NCBI RefSeq assembly: GCF_001277295.1
Contig: NZ_CP011456.1
Coordinates: forward strand, 1,798,001-1,862,000
Direction: 5' to 3'
DNA length: 64,000 bases
DNA from: Anabaena sp. WA102
Lineage (GTDB): Bacteria > Cyanobacteriota > Cyanobacteriia > Cyanobacteriales > Nostocaceae
Every line of letters starts with the position of its first letter. Position 1 is the stretch's first letter. The translations under genes were made by a program, and so were the position numbers. Below the pieces are notes generated by a model. The model made no database searches, was not told where the DNA came from, and was given only the letters and a program-made list of their open reading frames with translations. Positions 53,649 through 63,154 of this stretch are shown one piece after another.

Positions 53649-54566
53649 CTAGCATCTAAGCCTATCTCTAAAAGAAACACGAATTTTATCCAAAAGTTCT
53701 TCATACTCACATTTGTATCTAAGATTACGTTCGATTTGCCGCCTTGCTTGACTCGAAGAGATTCGATATAAATCTTCTTCATTGCGTATGTCTATAAGAC
53801 GAATCTTTCCAAGTCTGAAGTTACCAAATACATTTAATATTTCCCGAAGCCTCATATATTCTTCTTCTTCAAAGAATATCGCACTTTCATCTAATTTTAA
53901 GAGTATTTCGTTCAACAGTTGAGAGAAATTCATAATATTATTTTCGCTTGCTCCTTTCCACAATTCCTCTCCCGCTAACCGGAGTAATTGGAGTTTTCTC
54001 CATATATTCCAATACGATTGGAGTCTAGCTGAAGGATAGCTATCTGGATGAGAAGAAGAAATATTTAACTGGTCTTGGAAATAGTTAAGTTGCTCTGCTA
54101 GAGGTAATGAACCATTGAAGATAGCTATATTTCCACCAGCATTTAAGGAGTTCGCATCAATAGATCCAGGGACATTTGGTAAAATAGAATGAATAGAATT
54201 ACGATATTTATCGTTTTGTAAGTGAGTGCCTATAAGATCAACATCACCTTCAGCTTCAACATCCTCTAGATCAATACCTTGACCAGTGCTTTCCTCTGCA
54301 CGAAAACGACCTTTCTTACTTTTCATGCGTCTGCCTCTAATTCCACCTTGATGCTTCGCTTTATTAGAACTTTCTGATTTGAGGCTTAACCAATATCCAA
54401 CTAACAAGCCTAAAGTTGCAAATATAGCCATCCACCAAATCGTCTGATTATTAAACTTTTCACCAATAGTGCGTTGCTGAATAGCAGCGGCAATTAGGTT
54501 AAAAATGACATTAATAAAAGCACCAACGAAAAGACCGAGTATTGAGTAGATATACTGTTTTTGCAT
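53649..54566 (-). CDS. Two-helix membrane protein of unknown function
   Basis: This 305-residue protein has two N-terminal membrane helices (ILGLFVGAFINVIFNLIAAA at about 9-28 and WWMAIFATLGLLVGYWLSL at about 44-62), a basic then acidic linker (about 65-110) and a helical cytosolic domain (about 155-305; ARLQSYWNIWRKLQLLRLAG, SAIFFEEEEYMRLREILNVF). I do not recognise a family. The linker sequence IDLEDVEAEGDVDLIGT looks like a short beta repeat seen in some cyanobacterial signalling or immunity-type membrane proteins; this is only an impression. Confidence 0.6.
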   Translation of the reverse strand: MQKQYIYSILGLFVGAFINVIFNLIAAAIQQRTIGEKFNNQTIWWMAIFATLGLLVGYWLSLKSESSNKAKHQGGIRGRRMKSKKGRFRAEESTGQGIDLEDVEAEGDVDLIGTHLQNDKYRNSIHSILPNVPGSIDANSLNAGGNIAIFNGSLPLAEQLNYFQDQLNISSSHPDSYPSARLQSYWNIWRKLQLLRLAGEELWKGASENNIMNFSQLLNEILLKLDESAIFFEEEEYMRLREILNVFGNFRLGKIRLIDIRNEEDLYRISSSQARRQIERNLRYKCEYEELLDKIRVSFRDRLRC

Positions 54567-54710
54567 AAGCTTATGCTCAGAATAAAATTTACAGTTACTT
54601 TACTAAAGTTAGTATACTGCTAGGGTATCAACTTATAATATATTCTAAAAATATGCTTTATCAAAACCCATGTAGAGACGCACCCCAAACGCCTCTACAA
54701 AACCCCTAAA

Positions 54711-55991
54711 TCACAAAACCTCCCTACCCAAATAAACCTGCAAAACGTCCGGTACTTTAATCGTCCCGTCAGCTTGCTGATAATTCTCCAAAATCGCCGC
54801 CATAGTCCTACCCACAGCCAAACCAGAACCATTTAAAGTATGTACAAACTGCGTTCCTTTCTTACCAGTTTCCTTAAACCGAATATCCGCCCTTCTCGCT
54901 TGAAAATCAACACAATTAGAACAACTAGAAATCTCTCGATACTTCCCAGCAGAAGGCAACCACACCTCTAAATCATAAGTTTTTGTTGCAGAAAAACCTA
55001 AATCAGCAGTACATAAATTAATCACCCGATAAGGCAATTTCAAAGCCTGTAAAATACTCTCTGCACTGACTAGCAACGTCTCCAATTCATCAAAAGAATT
55101 TTCCGGTTTTACTAACTTCACCAACTCAACTTTATTGAATTGATGTAACCGAATTAAACCCCGCATATCCCGTCCATAACTTCCCGCTTCCCGCCGAAAA
55201 CATGGCGTATATGCAGTATGATAAATTGGTAATTCTTCCCCGTTGATAATGTCCCCTCGATACAAATTAGTTACCGGAACTTCTGCGGTGGGAATTAACC
55301 ATAAATCATCTTCTGCACATTTAAAACTATCCTCTGCAAACTTGGGTAATTGTCCAGTTCCCGTTAAAGAATCTGTATTTACTAATAACGGTGGACTAAC
55401 TTCTATATAGCCATTTTCAATATGTTTAGAAAGCATAAACTGAATTAATGCTCTTTCTAAACCTGCACCCGCACCTATCAAACTCACAAACCGAGTTTGG
55501 GCAATTTTTACCGCTCTTTCAAAGTTCAAAATTCCCAACTTTTCGCCGATTTCCCAATGGGGGACAATGTTGGGATTTTCGGGTTTATATTCATCTCCCC
55601 ATGTTTTCACTTCTTGGTTATCATCTTCACTTGTACCAATGGGGGTAGAATCACTGGGAAGGTTAGGAAGTGCTAAGAGTAATTGATGAATTTGCGCTTT
55701 TAACTCTTTTTCCTGGGGTTCTAATCCGCTTAATGTGATTTTGAGGCTGTTTCCTTCATCCTTTAAAGCCAGAATTTCTGCATCTTGAGGATTAACACCA
55801 GATTTTACCTTGTGTCCCACCAGTTTACCAATTTCATTACTCCGGGCTTGGAGTTCATTGCGTTTTACTTCCAATTCCCGTTGTTGTTGACTCAAATCTA
55901 AGATAGGCTGAATCTCGTATTTACCACTACGAGTATTCAACTTTTCTTGTACTAATTGGGGATTTTCTCTAATTTGTTTAATATCCAGCAT
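54711..55991 (-). CDS. serS: Seryl-tRNA synthetase
   Basis: This 426-residue class II enzyme charges tRNA-Ser. It has the N-terminal tRNA-binding coiled coil (about 25-105; LSQQQRELEVKRNELQARSN), motif 2 FRREAGSYGRDMRGLIRLHQ and motif 3 GSGLAVGRTMAAILENYQ. The length is normal and the start MLDIKQIRENPQLVQEKL is typical. Confidence 0.98.
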   Translation of the reverse strand: MLDIKQIRENPQLVQEKLNTRSGKYEIQPILDLSQQQRELEVKRNELQARSNEIGKLVGHKVKSGVNPQDAEILALKDEGNSLKITLSGLEPQEKELKAQIHQLLLALPNLPSDSTPIGTSEDDNQEVKTWGDEYKPENPNIVPHWEIGEKLGILNFERAVKIAQTRFVSLIGAGAGLERALIQFMLSKHIENGYIEVSPPLLVNTDSLTGTGQLPKFAEDSFKCAEDDLWLIPTAEVPVTNLYRGDIINGEELPIYHTAYTPCFRREAGSYGRDMRGLIRLHQFNKVELVKLVKPENSFDELETLLVSAESILQALKLPYRVINLCTADLGFSATKTYDLEVWLPSAGKYREISSCSNCVDFQARRADIRFKETGKKGTQFVHTLNGSGLAVGRTMAAILENYQQADGTIKVPDVLQVYLGREVL

Positions 55992-56213
55992 TGGTGAATT
56001 TCGTTAAGTTTTGTCAATTATACTTGATTGAGATAATTAATCGTAAGGGCTTAACAATGCTAAACCCTATATACTAATGCCACCTTTCTCATCTGCGTTT
56101 ATCTGCGTTTATCTGCGTTTAATTATGATCAGTGGTAAATTTACCAAATATAGTTGATAATTAGTTCAGATACTCTTCTCCATTACCTAAGCGTTAAGGA
56201 GTTTTCAGCAATG

Positions 56214-56795
56214 ATGACAACTCAATCAGTTATTTTAAATATCAAAAATGTAGAGTTAAGTGATGATCAATTTTATCAACTATGTCAAATCAATGAAGAT
56301 TGGAAACTTGAACAAACAGCTAAAGGAGAATTAATAATTATGCCTCCAGTTGGTGCAATTAGTGGTAATAGAGAATCAGAGTTTAATGCAGATGTTGTGA
56401 TTTGGAATCGTCAAACTAAACTCGGAAAAGTATTTAGTTCTTCCACTGTTTTTACTCTACCTAATGGTGGTAAACGTTCTCCTGATGTGGCTTGGATTGC
56501 TAATGAACGTTGGGATTCTTTAAGCATTCAAGAAAAAGAGAAATTTGCTAAAATTTGTCCTGATTTTGTCATAGAATTGCGTTCTCGTACAGATTCTTTG
56601 AGTCAATTACAGGAGAAAATGCAGGAGTATTTTAATAGTGGTTTACGTTTAGGTTGGTTAATTGATCCTCAAAATCAACAAGTAGAAATTTACCGTCAAA
56701 ATCAGTCTGTAGAAATAGTATCATTACCGACAAGTTTATCGGGAGAAAATGTTTTACCAGGATTTATTTTAGAATTACCTGTTTTCAAAGATTAG
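56214..56795 (+). CDS. Uma2 family (DUF820) putative endonuclease
   Basis: This protein of about 193 residues is the third Uma2/DUF820 copy in the window. Motifs: DDQFYQLCQINEDWKLEQTA, the acidic NGGKRSPDVAWIANERWDSL and the CPDFVIELRSRTDSLSQLQE catalytic stretch, then GLRLGWLIDPQNQQVEIYR. The start is taken at the second ATG of ATGATG (56211/56214); an in-frame ATA start at 56154 is not needed. It belongs to a different sub-branch from the copies at 17745 and 39103, judging by IELRS in place of IEVLS. Confidence 0.86.
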   Translation: MTTQSVILNIKNVELSDDQFYQLCQINEDWKLEQTAKGELIIMPPVGAISGNRESEFNADVVIWNRQTKLGKVFSSSTVFTLPNGGKRSPDVAWIANERWDSLSIQEKEKFAKICPDFVIELRSRTDSLSQLQEKMQEYFNSGLRLGWLIDPQNQQVEIYRQNQSVEIVSLPTSLSGENVLPGFILELPVFKD

Positions 56796-56815
56796 GATAC
56801 CACAACCACTGTCAA

Positions 56816-57388
56816 TTATGGTTTATTAATCCGATTCATTAACCACAAAGATGCTAATAAACCTGCAAAATGCGCTGATACAGTATTTGTATTTGCCTGG
56901 ACTATGAGCATATCTAAACCGCTAATAATCCGAGTTGGGTCAAATAATTGAGTAGTTACTGCTTGAGGAGATATAGACCTAGCTACTAGTGTACCAACGA
57001 TCGCTTGCGCTCCCAATAAAGTGACTAATATTCCCCCTAAATTTATCCATAGACCTAAACGTAATACCTGCACAGTTTCCACCTTACGAGGGCGATTAGT
57101 GGGATTAGGGGATTCTAATTTCTTGCCAATTCTAGTGTAGCGATAAGCTAAGTAAATACCAGCACCCAACAGAAGTATGCCACAAATTGCTAAAAACACG
57201 CCAAAGCCCGTTCCTGGATTGTTACTGGGGCTACCTGCTTTTTGACTAAAAATGCCAAATAACAAGACAATTATTCCAGAAATTACACCTAATACCAACT
57301 GAATCCATAAACTAATCCAACCTGCTAGGCGAAATTGTTGGGCTATAGCCCGGAGGTTAGATGATGGTGTTTCGGAGTTTTGCGTCAT
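56816..57388 (-). CDS. DUF3611 family membrane protein
   Basis: This 190-residue protein matches DUF3611, a family of cyanobacteria and plastids. It has four membrane helices (about 25-48, 62-84, 108-130, 165-185) and family text such as IAQQFRLAGWISLWIQLVLG, AYRYTRIGKKL and LDMLIVQANTNTVSAHFAGL. The function is not known. Confidence 0.86.
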   Translation of the reverse strand: MTQNSETPSSNLRAIAQQFRLAGWISLWIQLVLGVISGIIVLLFGIFSQKAGSPSNNPGTGFGVFLAICGILLLGAGIYLAYRYTRIGKKLESPNPTNRPRKVETVQVLRLGLWINLGGILVTLLGAQAIVGTLVARSISPQAVTTQLFDPTRIISGLDMLIVQANTNTVSAHFAGLLASLWLMNRINKP

Positions 57389-57509
57389 ATAAAAATTAAA
57401 ACTTAAAAATTAAGAACAACTTCCGTTTGTTGTTTGTTAGCTGTTACCTATTTCCAGAATAATTGATAATGGGTTAAGTCTACTGAAAATTTCAGACGTA
57501 AAATTAGTT

Positions 57510-58043
57510 ATGAATTCTACTGTTTCTCAATCTACGTTCCTCTTAACTTTTCTGTTATCAGTTGGATTATTTTTCTTTATACGCGCTTCGACCAAGGATC
57601 GTACAGAAATGATGCAATTGACTTCAGAACAGGATGAAAATACATTAATGGCTGCATTAAAGGAGTATTTTCGCTCTCGTGCTTATCGAGTTTCAGCGGT
57701 AGATACTGCTAAAAATCAAGTCACTTTTGAAGGATTGGTTAGCCCTAGCTGGTTTCTAGCTATATTTTTGACTATATTAGCAGCCGTAGGTTTGGGTTGT
57801 TTGGCGTTGGTTCTATCAATGCTTTTGCCCGATTTTGGCCAATTTTTTCTATTAATAATCCTGTTTTCGCCTTTAAGTGGATTATTGTACTGGAAAAAAT
57901 CTGGAAGACTTGAGAAGGTGTCACTCAAGATGGAAAATATCCCAAGTGGGCAAAACTTCTCAAGTACAATCACTGTAACTGCCCATAGAGATGAACTGGC
58001 TGAGTTACAAAGGGCATTACAGCTAAAGACACTTGACACTTGA
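57510..58043 (+). CDS. Cofactor assembly of complex C subunit B (CCB-type)
   Basis: This 177-residue protein matches the cyanobacterial 'cofactor assembly of complex C subunit B' family, related to plastid CCB factors that attach heme ci to cytochrome b6. It has an N-terminal helix (TFLLTFLLSVGLFFFIRAST), the conserved KDRTEMMQL and NQVTFEGLVSPSWFLAIFLT segments, two central membrane helices and a C-terminal soluble part. It is probably in the thylakoid membrane. Confidence 0.8.
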   Translation: MNSTVSQSTFLLTFLLSVGLFFFIRASTKDRTEMMQLTSEQDENTLMAALKEYFRSRAYRVSAVDTAKNQVTFEGLVSPSWFLAIFLTILAAVGLGCLALVLSMLLPDFGQFFLLIILFSPLSGLLYWKKSGRLEKVSLKMENIPSGQNFSSTITVTAHRDELAELQRALQLKTLDT

Positions 58044-58472
58044 TTAATTGTTGGGGGTGAAAACTAGCATTATGTAGGCTTCTGACTCAAGTTTTGAGTA
58101 AATCAGCAGTAGGGAAATCTTCCTGATGCTTGGTATGTCATGAGGAAAAATTTAAATTGGCGGACAGAGCTTGATAGTAGTCCAAATTAGTGAGAGCATA
58201 AATAAATAATTCATACTTCATTTTTTGGATGACCTTGGCTCTGTCGCTATTCTCTTTTGTATAAGCTGATAACAAACTGATTCATCTAATCTATTACAGA
58301 TTAATGAGGAATTAATTATCCCATGACTTGAGAGAATGTATTTAAACTCTACTGGCAAATTCAACCAAAAAATTAAAAGAAATGGAATTTTTGAACAAAC
58401 CAGTCATAATTGCCAGTTAATTATTCACAGAGTCAGAAGTCACATTTACAAGATATGATAGTCATTTGTTGT
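58044..58472. other. Gene-free gap, 429 bases
   Basis: I see no coding frame and no known repeat here. The stretch is AT-rich, with weak hairpins only. It lies between the 3' end of the CCB gene and the 3' end of the DUF3155 gene, so it holds the convergent 3' ends. Confidence 0.5.
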
Positions 58473-58796
58473 TTAGTTACTAGCCACAGCAACAGACACA
58501 GTTTGTGGTGCTGTTGGTGATTCTAAAATCCTGAGACTAGGGAACAAGAAATGATTCTCTTCTACGTATTGAGCGCCAAACAGACCTTTTTCCGCCCAGA
58601 AATATCGGTCTGTTGTATGTTCATTGCGTTTTACTAGTAGCAGCGCAGGTGGCGTGATACCTTCAGCTTGAATGAACTTTCTTGCTGCTGTCACAGGTTT
58701 ATCTTCGCCACTTTCAATGCTGTACTGAGGGATATGCTCAAGTATGCGCCGTCCTTCCTGCCTACGACGACTCTTCCGCTTGCGTCTCCTTGCCAA
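58473..58796 (-). CDS. DUF3155 family protein (TTG start)
   Basis: This protein of about 107 residues matches DUF3155: an extremely basic N-terminus (ARRRKRKSRRRQEGRRILEH) then IPQYSIESGEDKPVTAARKF and DRYFWAEKGLFGAQYVEENH. A longer frame begins with ATG at 58856, but AGGAGG lies 8 bases before the TTG at 58794-58796, and homology begins exactly there. The TTG is therefore preferred as start. The function is unknown; the basic head could bind nucleic acid. Confidence 0.82.
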   Translation of the reverse strand: MARRRKRKSRRRQEGRRILEHIPQYSIESGEDKPVTAARKFIQAEGITPPALLLVKRNEHTTDRYFWAEKGLFGAQYVEENHFLFPSLRILESPTAPQTVSVAVASN

Positions 58797-59163
58797 CCTA
58801 TTGTCCTCCTGTTTCAAGCTATAGACTGTAGTTATGGCTACAAAATCCGTCGTCATTATATAAGTTCTATCTTAAAAGATCAATAGTTTTTAATGTTTTG
58901 ATACAACTAGGGTAAAACTGTCAAAAATGAAGACTTAAAAATTAAAAAAATTGCTGACTTTTCAGCTATTGTTTCCCTACCAATCATCCATTACCAGACT
59001 AAACTAGATAGCTAGAAGCCTTAGTAACGTTATGTACTTGAATAAAATGCGAAAATTAGGTCGAAAGCTATAGGGGTAAGGCATAAGCTAAACCCCTACC
59101 AATTCCTTCTTTCCTTCTTCTTCTGACTTGGTGACTTATTCTTCCTCCTAGATTCCTGAACTC

Positions 59164-60519
59164 ATGCTAATGTCTGCCAGTTCTGATTTTCTTGCTCTAT
59201 GTCGAGAGCAAATGGCTCTGCTAACCCAAGGGATGGGAGCGGGCTTTAGCGTTGTTTATTTGACACAAGAACTAGTAGAAAAATCTACAGCAGAGGCACG
59301 ACTAATTCCAGTAATGGTGTATCCAGAGACTATAGCATTAAATCCTAGTGATGAATATAGTGATGTGGGGGAAGGTTATCCTGTAAGGTTAGCTAATGTT
59401 TTAGCATTACCCAATCAGCAAATGAGATTGTTAAAACCGACTCCAATATCCTCCCATGAATCAGCGGAATCGGCAGCAACAGGAAAACAAAATTTACACG
59501 ATGCACAAGATGAATACTGGCTGAGTCATAACCAAATTGTTTTACCTTTGATTCATGAAGGCGTGATGATGGGGTTATTGGTGACGGCGAGAGAAGATAG
59601 GGAATGGAATGAACGAGAGGAACGGGAAATTGAACGCATTGCTAAGACTTTAGCGATCGCTTGCATTTTAGACCAGCGCCAGTCATGGTTACAACATCAA
59701 CTCCAGCAGGAACAAATTCTCCAAGAGAGACAACGGGATTTATTAGATAATCTTTTACATCAATTTCGTAACCCCTTAACTGCTATCCGCACCTTTGGGA
59801 AATTACTATTTAAGCGGATGCTACCGGTTGATCCTAATCGGGAAGTAGCCACCAGTATAGTCCGGGAGAGCGATCGCTTACAAGAACTATTAAAACAATT
59901 TGATCAAGTAATTGATTTAAATACGGCAGATTCAGAACCTTTACCTCTACCAGAATCAAAAGTAGTTATTAACGCAAATGTCCAAAAAGCAGCTAAACCT
60001 GCGTTATTATTGCCCGGAACAGGGGAACAATTAACTAATCGTTTCTTAGTAGATTTATTAGCACCTTTATTAATATCTGCCCAAGCGATCGCTCAAGAAC
60101 GAAATCTACAATTAATCACAGAAATTTCTCCTCACCTACCCCTAGCGAGGGTGAATGAAAAAGCCTTAGGAGAAGTTTTGAGTAATATCCTTGATAACGC
60201 TTTAAAATATACACCACCTGGAGGTAAAATCTTAGTACAATGTGGGCAACAAAAAGGAAATTTACAAGGTATTGCTATTAGTGATACAGGTCCAGGTATT
60301 CCTCCAGAGGACTTAGAACATCTAGGAGAAAGACATTACCGGGGTGTACAGGCAAAAACAGAAATTCCGGGAACTGGCTTAGGAATTGCCATTGCTAAAC
60401 AGTTAATAGTAGAAATGCAGGGAAACATCGAGGTTTTTAGTCCAGCCATTAACTCAATTATCACATTACCAAATACCCCAGGAACTACATTTATAATTTG
60501 GTTGCAATCTGTTGGCTAA
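59164..60519 (+). CDS. GAF-domain sensor histidine kinase
   Basis: This 451-residue soluble kinase has an N-terminal GAF-like sensor region (about 1-180) and a histidine kinase core. H-box LLHQFRNPLTAIRTFGKLL is at about residue 199, N-box LSNILDNALKYTPPGGKI at about 340, and G-boxes DTGPGIPPEDLEHLGERHY and GTGLGIAIAKQLIVEMQG at about 378 and 402. No membrane segment is present. A 70-residue insertion between H- and N-box is charged and may be a linker. No response regulator gene is adjacent, so the target is not known. Confidence 0.88.
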   Translation: MLMSASSDFLALCREQMALLTQGMGAGFSVVYLTQELVEKSTAEARLIPVMVYPETIALNPSDEYSDVGEGYPVRLANVLALPNQQMRLLKPTPISSHESAESAATGKQNLHDAQDEYWLSHNQIVLPLIHEGVMMGLLVTAREDREWNEREEREIERIAKTLAIACILDQRQSWLQHQLQQEQILQERQRDLLDNLLHQFRNPLTAIRTFGKLLFKRMLPVDPNREVATSIVRESDRLQELLKQFDQVIDLNTADSEPLPLPESKVVINANVQKAAKPALLLPGTGEQLTNRFLVDLLAPLLISAQAIAQERNLQLITEISPHLPLARVNEKALGEVLSNILDNALKYTPPGGKILVQCGQQKGNLQGIAISDTGPGIPPEDLEHLGERHYRGVQAKTEIPGTGLGIAIAKQLIVEMQGNIEVFSPAINSIITLPNTPGTTFIIWLQSVG

Positions 60520-60596
60520 AATAGGGAATAAATAAATAGACTTAAAAATTTCAGGCGTTGCTGATAGCCTGCGTAGCGTAGCCATATTGAGGTATG

Positions 60597-60791
60597 CATT
60601 GGTGTCAACTTAAGCTCAAATCCCTACCACATCTCGTTCCTAGTCTCTGACTAGGAATGCAGTTGATGAGGCTCTGCCTCTAATATTATTGAAGGCAGAG
60701 CCTTCTAGAATTCATTCCCAGTCAGAGACTGGGAATGAGATGACTTGAGTTCTTTGCGGGATAGAGGTTTTACGTTAAGTTGACACCAATG
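60597..60791. mobile_element. 195-bp MITE with 17-bp inverted ends and 9-bp target duplication
   Basis: The element begins CATTGGTGTCAACTTAA and ends TTAAGTTGACACCAATG (17-bp perfect inverted repeats). It is flanked by the direct repeat TGAGGTATG at 60588-60596 and 60792-60800. Inside are nested palindromes (TCTCTGACTAGGAATGC; CAGTCAGAGACTGGGAATG; GGCTCTGCCTC...GGCAGAGCC). It has no coding capacity. Copies lie inverted at 62163 and, partly, at 63155. Confidence 0.9.
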
Positions 60792-60904
60792 TGAGGTATG
60801 AAATTCCCAAATTGAACCTTTAAAACTCAAACCTCAGTGCGTCTTCGCGCCTTTGCGTGAGACTAAAATTTATTTATATTATGAAATTCACAACTTCAAA
60901 ACTA

Positions 60905-61012
60905 TTACAGCACTTTGTGGTGTTATGAAGTACAAGAACCCCACCCCCAAACCCTCCCCGCAAGCGAGGAGGGGACTATGATGTATTTCATTCCAGTGCA
61001 TACCGCTATAAG
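60905..61012. repeat. Dispersed hairpin repeat (TATAACGGT-ended family)
   Basis: It shares the CCCCTCCCCGCAAGCGAGGA core and the TTCCAGTGCATACCGCTATA end with 32327-32434. It abuts the end of the TrbI-like gene (stop at 61014), where it may form the transcript's 3' hairpin. A piece of TGCGTCTTCGCGCCTTTGCG repeat lies just before at 60838. Confidence 0.75.
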
Positions 61013-61013
61013 T

Positions 61014-61697
61014 TTATTGACGAGTTATGACTAAATTTGAAGTCAGGGTAATATCTAAATCTTGTTCTGGTCTTAACACAAAAACATCAGCTTTTGGTTT
61101 TCGCAATAGTATACTAGCTAAAGCCCCCGCTGCTGCACCACCTACGGGTTCTAAAACTTCAATTTTCTTGTTACCAGTCACCAAAGAAATCAGAGTAGCA
61201 GCACCCGCACCAATAGCCGCATCTGTTAATATTTGTCCAGTGCTTGATCCTTTGGTAATTGTTTCTGTTTGGGTGATGGTTTTAGAGTTAGCATAAATCT
61301 GTTGTCGTTGTCCAGAGGGAAATACTAATTCCCTGGCTACAAAGCGGACACCTTGCCGGTTATTATTAGTAGATGCCCCATTTAATCTTACTGGTTGTAA
61401 TTCTCCAATAACTTCAGTATTAGCAGGAATTAAAATATTTCTGTTTTTATCAGTAACATTGTCAGCTATTTTCAGAGTTAGAGCCAATGTTTCACCCGGT
61501 TTGACAATAACCTTCTCTTTTTCGTAGGTAACAGGTAAAGTGACATTAGCGGGGATACTAATTGTCCGCGATTGATTGAGATTAAATCCTTGGGCAAAAA
61601 CAGGGTTAAATGATAGCACGGGGATGGCTGTACCTGTTGTAATGGCTATAGCCATGAGTGCAGCGGTGCTAGATTGCCAATGGATAGAACGACTCAT
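61014..61697 (-). CDS. Secreted TrbI/VirB10-like protein
   Basis: This 227-residue protein has a signal peptide (residues 12-35, ALMAIAITTGTAIPVLSFNP then FAQG). It then has beta-rich sequence with IPANTEVIGELQPVR and the VRFVARELVFPSGQRQQIY segment, reminiscent of the C-terminal domain of TrbI/VirB10 proteins, and a Gly/Ala-rich helix (GAGAATLISLVTGNKKIE). No other conjugation genes are near, so conjugation is not supported. Many cyanobacteria carry such solitary genes; the role is unknown. Confidence 0.6.
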   Translation of the reverse strand: MSRSIHWQSSTAALMAIAITTGTAIPVLSFNPVFAQGFNLNQSRTISIPANVTLPVTYEKEKVIVKPGETLALTLKIADNVTDKNRNILIPANTEVIGELQPVRLNGASTNNNRQGVRFVARELVFPSGQRQQIYANSKTITQTETITKGSSTGQILTDAAIGAGAATLISLVTGNKKIEVLEPVGGAAAGALASILLRKPKADVFVLRPEQDLDITLTSNLVITRQ

Positions 61698-61769
61698 GAT
61701 AAGATTGCCAATAATATGTGATATGTATGGTGACGTGGACTAGCTAGGATAGTTTCTGGACAATTGTTA

Positions 61770-61909
61770 AGTAGGTGGGCGTTAAAAATTGTCGTTGGGG
61801 CAAGGGAACAGGGAACAGGGAACAGGGAACAGGGAACAGGGAACAGGAAGAGAGTTTTGAGTGATTTTACTTTTCTTCACATACCTTTAAATTTTTCTGT
61901 TCACCTACT
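61770..61909. mobile_element. MITE with mixed ends (types 1 and 2), 140 bp
   Basis: It runs from AGTAGGTGGGCGTT to TTCACCTACT, flanked by TA. The left part (GTTAAAAATTGTCGTTGGGG) is type 1 and the right part (ATACCTTTAAATTTTTCTGT) is type 2, so it looks recombinant. The centre holds about six GGGAACA heptamers, which explains the extra length. Confidence 0.85.
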
Positions 61910-62099
61910 TAATTAAGACTTGCTAAATAAAGCTAAAACCATTTATTAATAAGAGTTTCGCGGATTTTCATCACAAAGAAGTGCCAGGTTTTGGCTGATG
62001 GTGTCTCAAAATAGGTGCATTTTTCTTTGTCAGATTTGGAAAATTGAGGATGTCCAGACAGTTGAAACTGTTCCCAGTTAAGAGTTATACTATGTACTT

Positions 62100-62347
62100 G
62101 TGAGATTTAAACTTTTGCCAAATGACAAAGAACCCAGATGTGTAGGGGTAAAGCAAGAGCTTCATTGGTGTCAACTTAACGTAAAATATCTACCCCGCAA
62201 AGAACCCAGATCATCTCATTCCCAGTCTCTGACTGGGAATGAATTCTAGAAGGCTCTGCCTTCAATGATATGAGAGGCAGAGCCTCATCAACTGCATTCC
62301 TAGTCAGAGACTAGGAACGAGATGTGGTAGGGATTTGAGCTTAAGTC
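62100..62347. repeat. Inverted copy of the 195-bp MITE plus its flank, cut by an SDR
   Basis: From 62163 the sequence is the reverse complement of 60597-60791 with few changes. Its right end is lost at about 62345, where the SDR GCGAACTGCTTGCAGCAGCG begins (also at 7926). Bases 62100-62162 (GTGAGATTTAAACTTTTGCC ... AGCTT) recur inverted at 63220-63285, so the insertion and its target site were duplicated together. Confidence 0.8.
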
Positions 62348-62979
62348 GAAAAAGCGAACTGCTTGCAGCAGCGCTTCGCTATCGCACAATTATAATATGC
62401 TCTTAGTTTTATCCTAGATGCTGTTTATCAGATATATTATTCATAATGGCTGTATGATAAGTTTAAATTATAGAAAATCAATAATACTTTTGATATTTAT
62501 AACTTTTAGCAATTCCCTTTATATTTTCTTAATAATTAATTGAGAATCTTTTCTATTTATCAACGAGGTTGCTATACTTTCAGCGATCTGCTATAATTTC
62601 AGAGAATTTCATAATTGGGTTACTATTATCAATTTTAGATCTTTCAGAAGAGGTTAGTCTCAAACCCTTGATTGACAGTAGTTTCAGAAATTAATTTCCC
62701 AGGCTAATACAAAACTTTACAAAATTAATAGCTATTCCCTCAACAATTTTAGCCATGAATTTGCTCAGAAATGATCTAATTTGAGCGATCGCAAAAATTT
62801 CCTATTGACAAATTGACAAAAAAGTGATATGTAACCTGTCAATGTTATTAATTTTAGTGATATTTAGGACTTACGCACGAGTTACGGAATAATGAACCAC
62901 AGAGAACACAGAGAACACAGAGAAATGAGGGTTTGAGGAATATTTTGCGTAAGTCCTGATATTAAATCAACATGAATTA
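62348..62979. other. Gene-free gap with repeats
   Basis: The stretch begins with the SDR at 62353-62385, then is AT-rich without a coding frame. Near 62870-62955 an inverted pair (GGACTTACGCA and TGCGTAAGTCC) encloses ACAGAGAACACAGAGAACAC, another miniature repeat. The start of the pair resembles the GGACTTACGCA piece at 28319. No gene is seen. Confidence 0.55.
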
Positions 62980-63105
62980 AGTAGGTGAACACAATAAAAC
63001 CAAACTGTGTAAAGAAATGTAAAATCGCCCAAACCCTCTTCACTCTTGCCTCTTGCCTCTTGCCTTTTGCCTTGCCATAACGACAATTTTCAACGCCAAC
63101 CTACT
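62980..63105. mobile_element. 126-bp MITE (type 1), intact copy
   Basis: Same length and nearly the same sequence as 49567-49692. It is flanked by TA at 62978-62979 and 63106-63107. The centre has four NTTGCCT heptamers. This and 49567 differ at few positions, so both moved recently. Confidence 0.9.
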
Positions 63106-63154
63106 TAAAGTTTACTCAAAAATTTCCGGGTTATTTAGTCATCTTCAGATGACT

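Noticed and set aside
61014..61697. Part of a conjugation or type IV secretion system
   Set aside because: A solitary TrbI-like gene with none of the other Trb/VirB genes in 10 kb.
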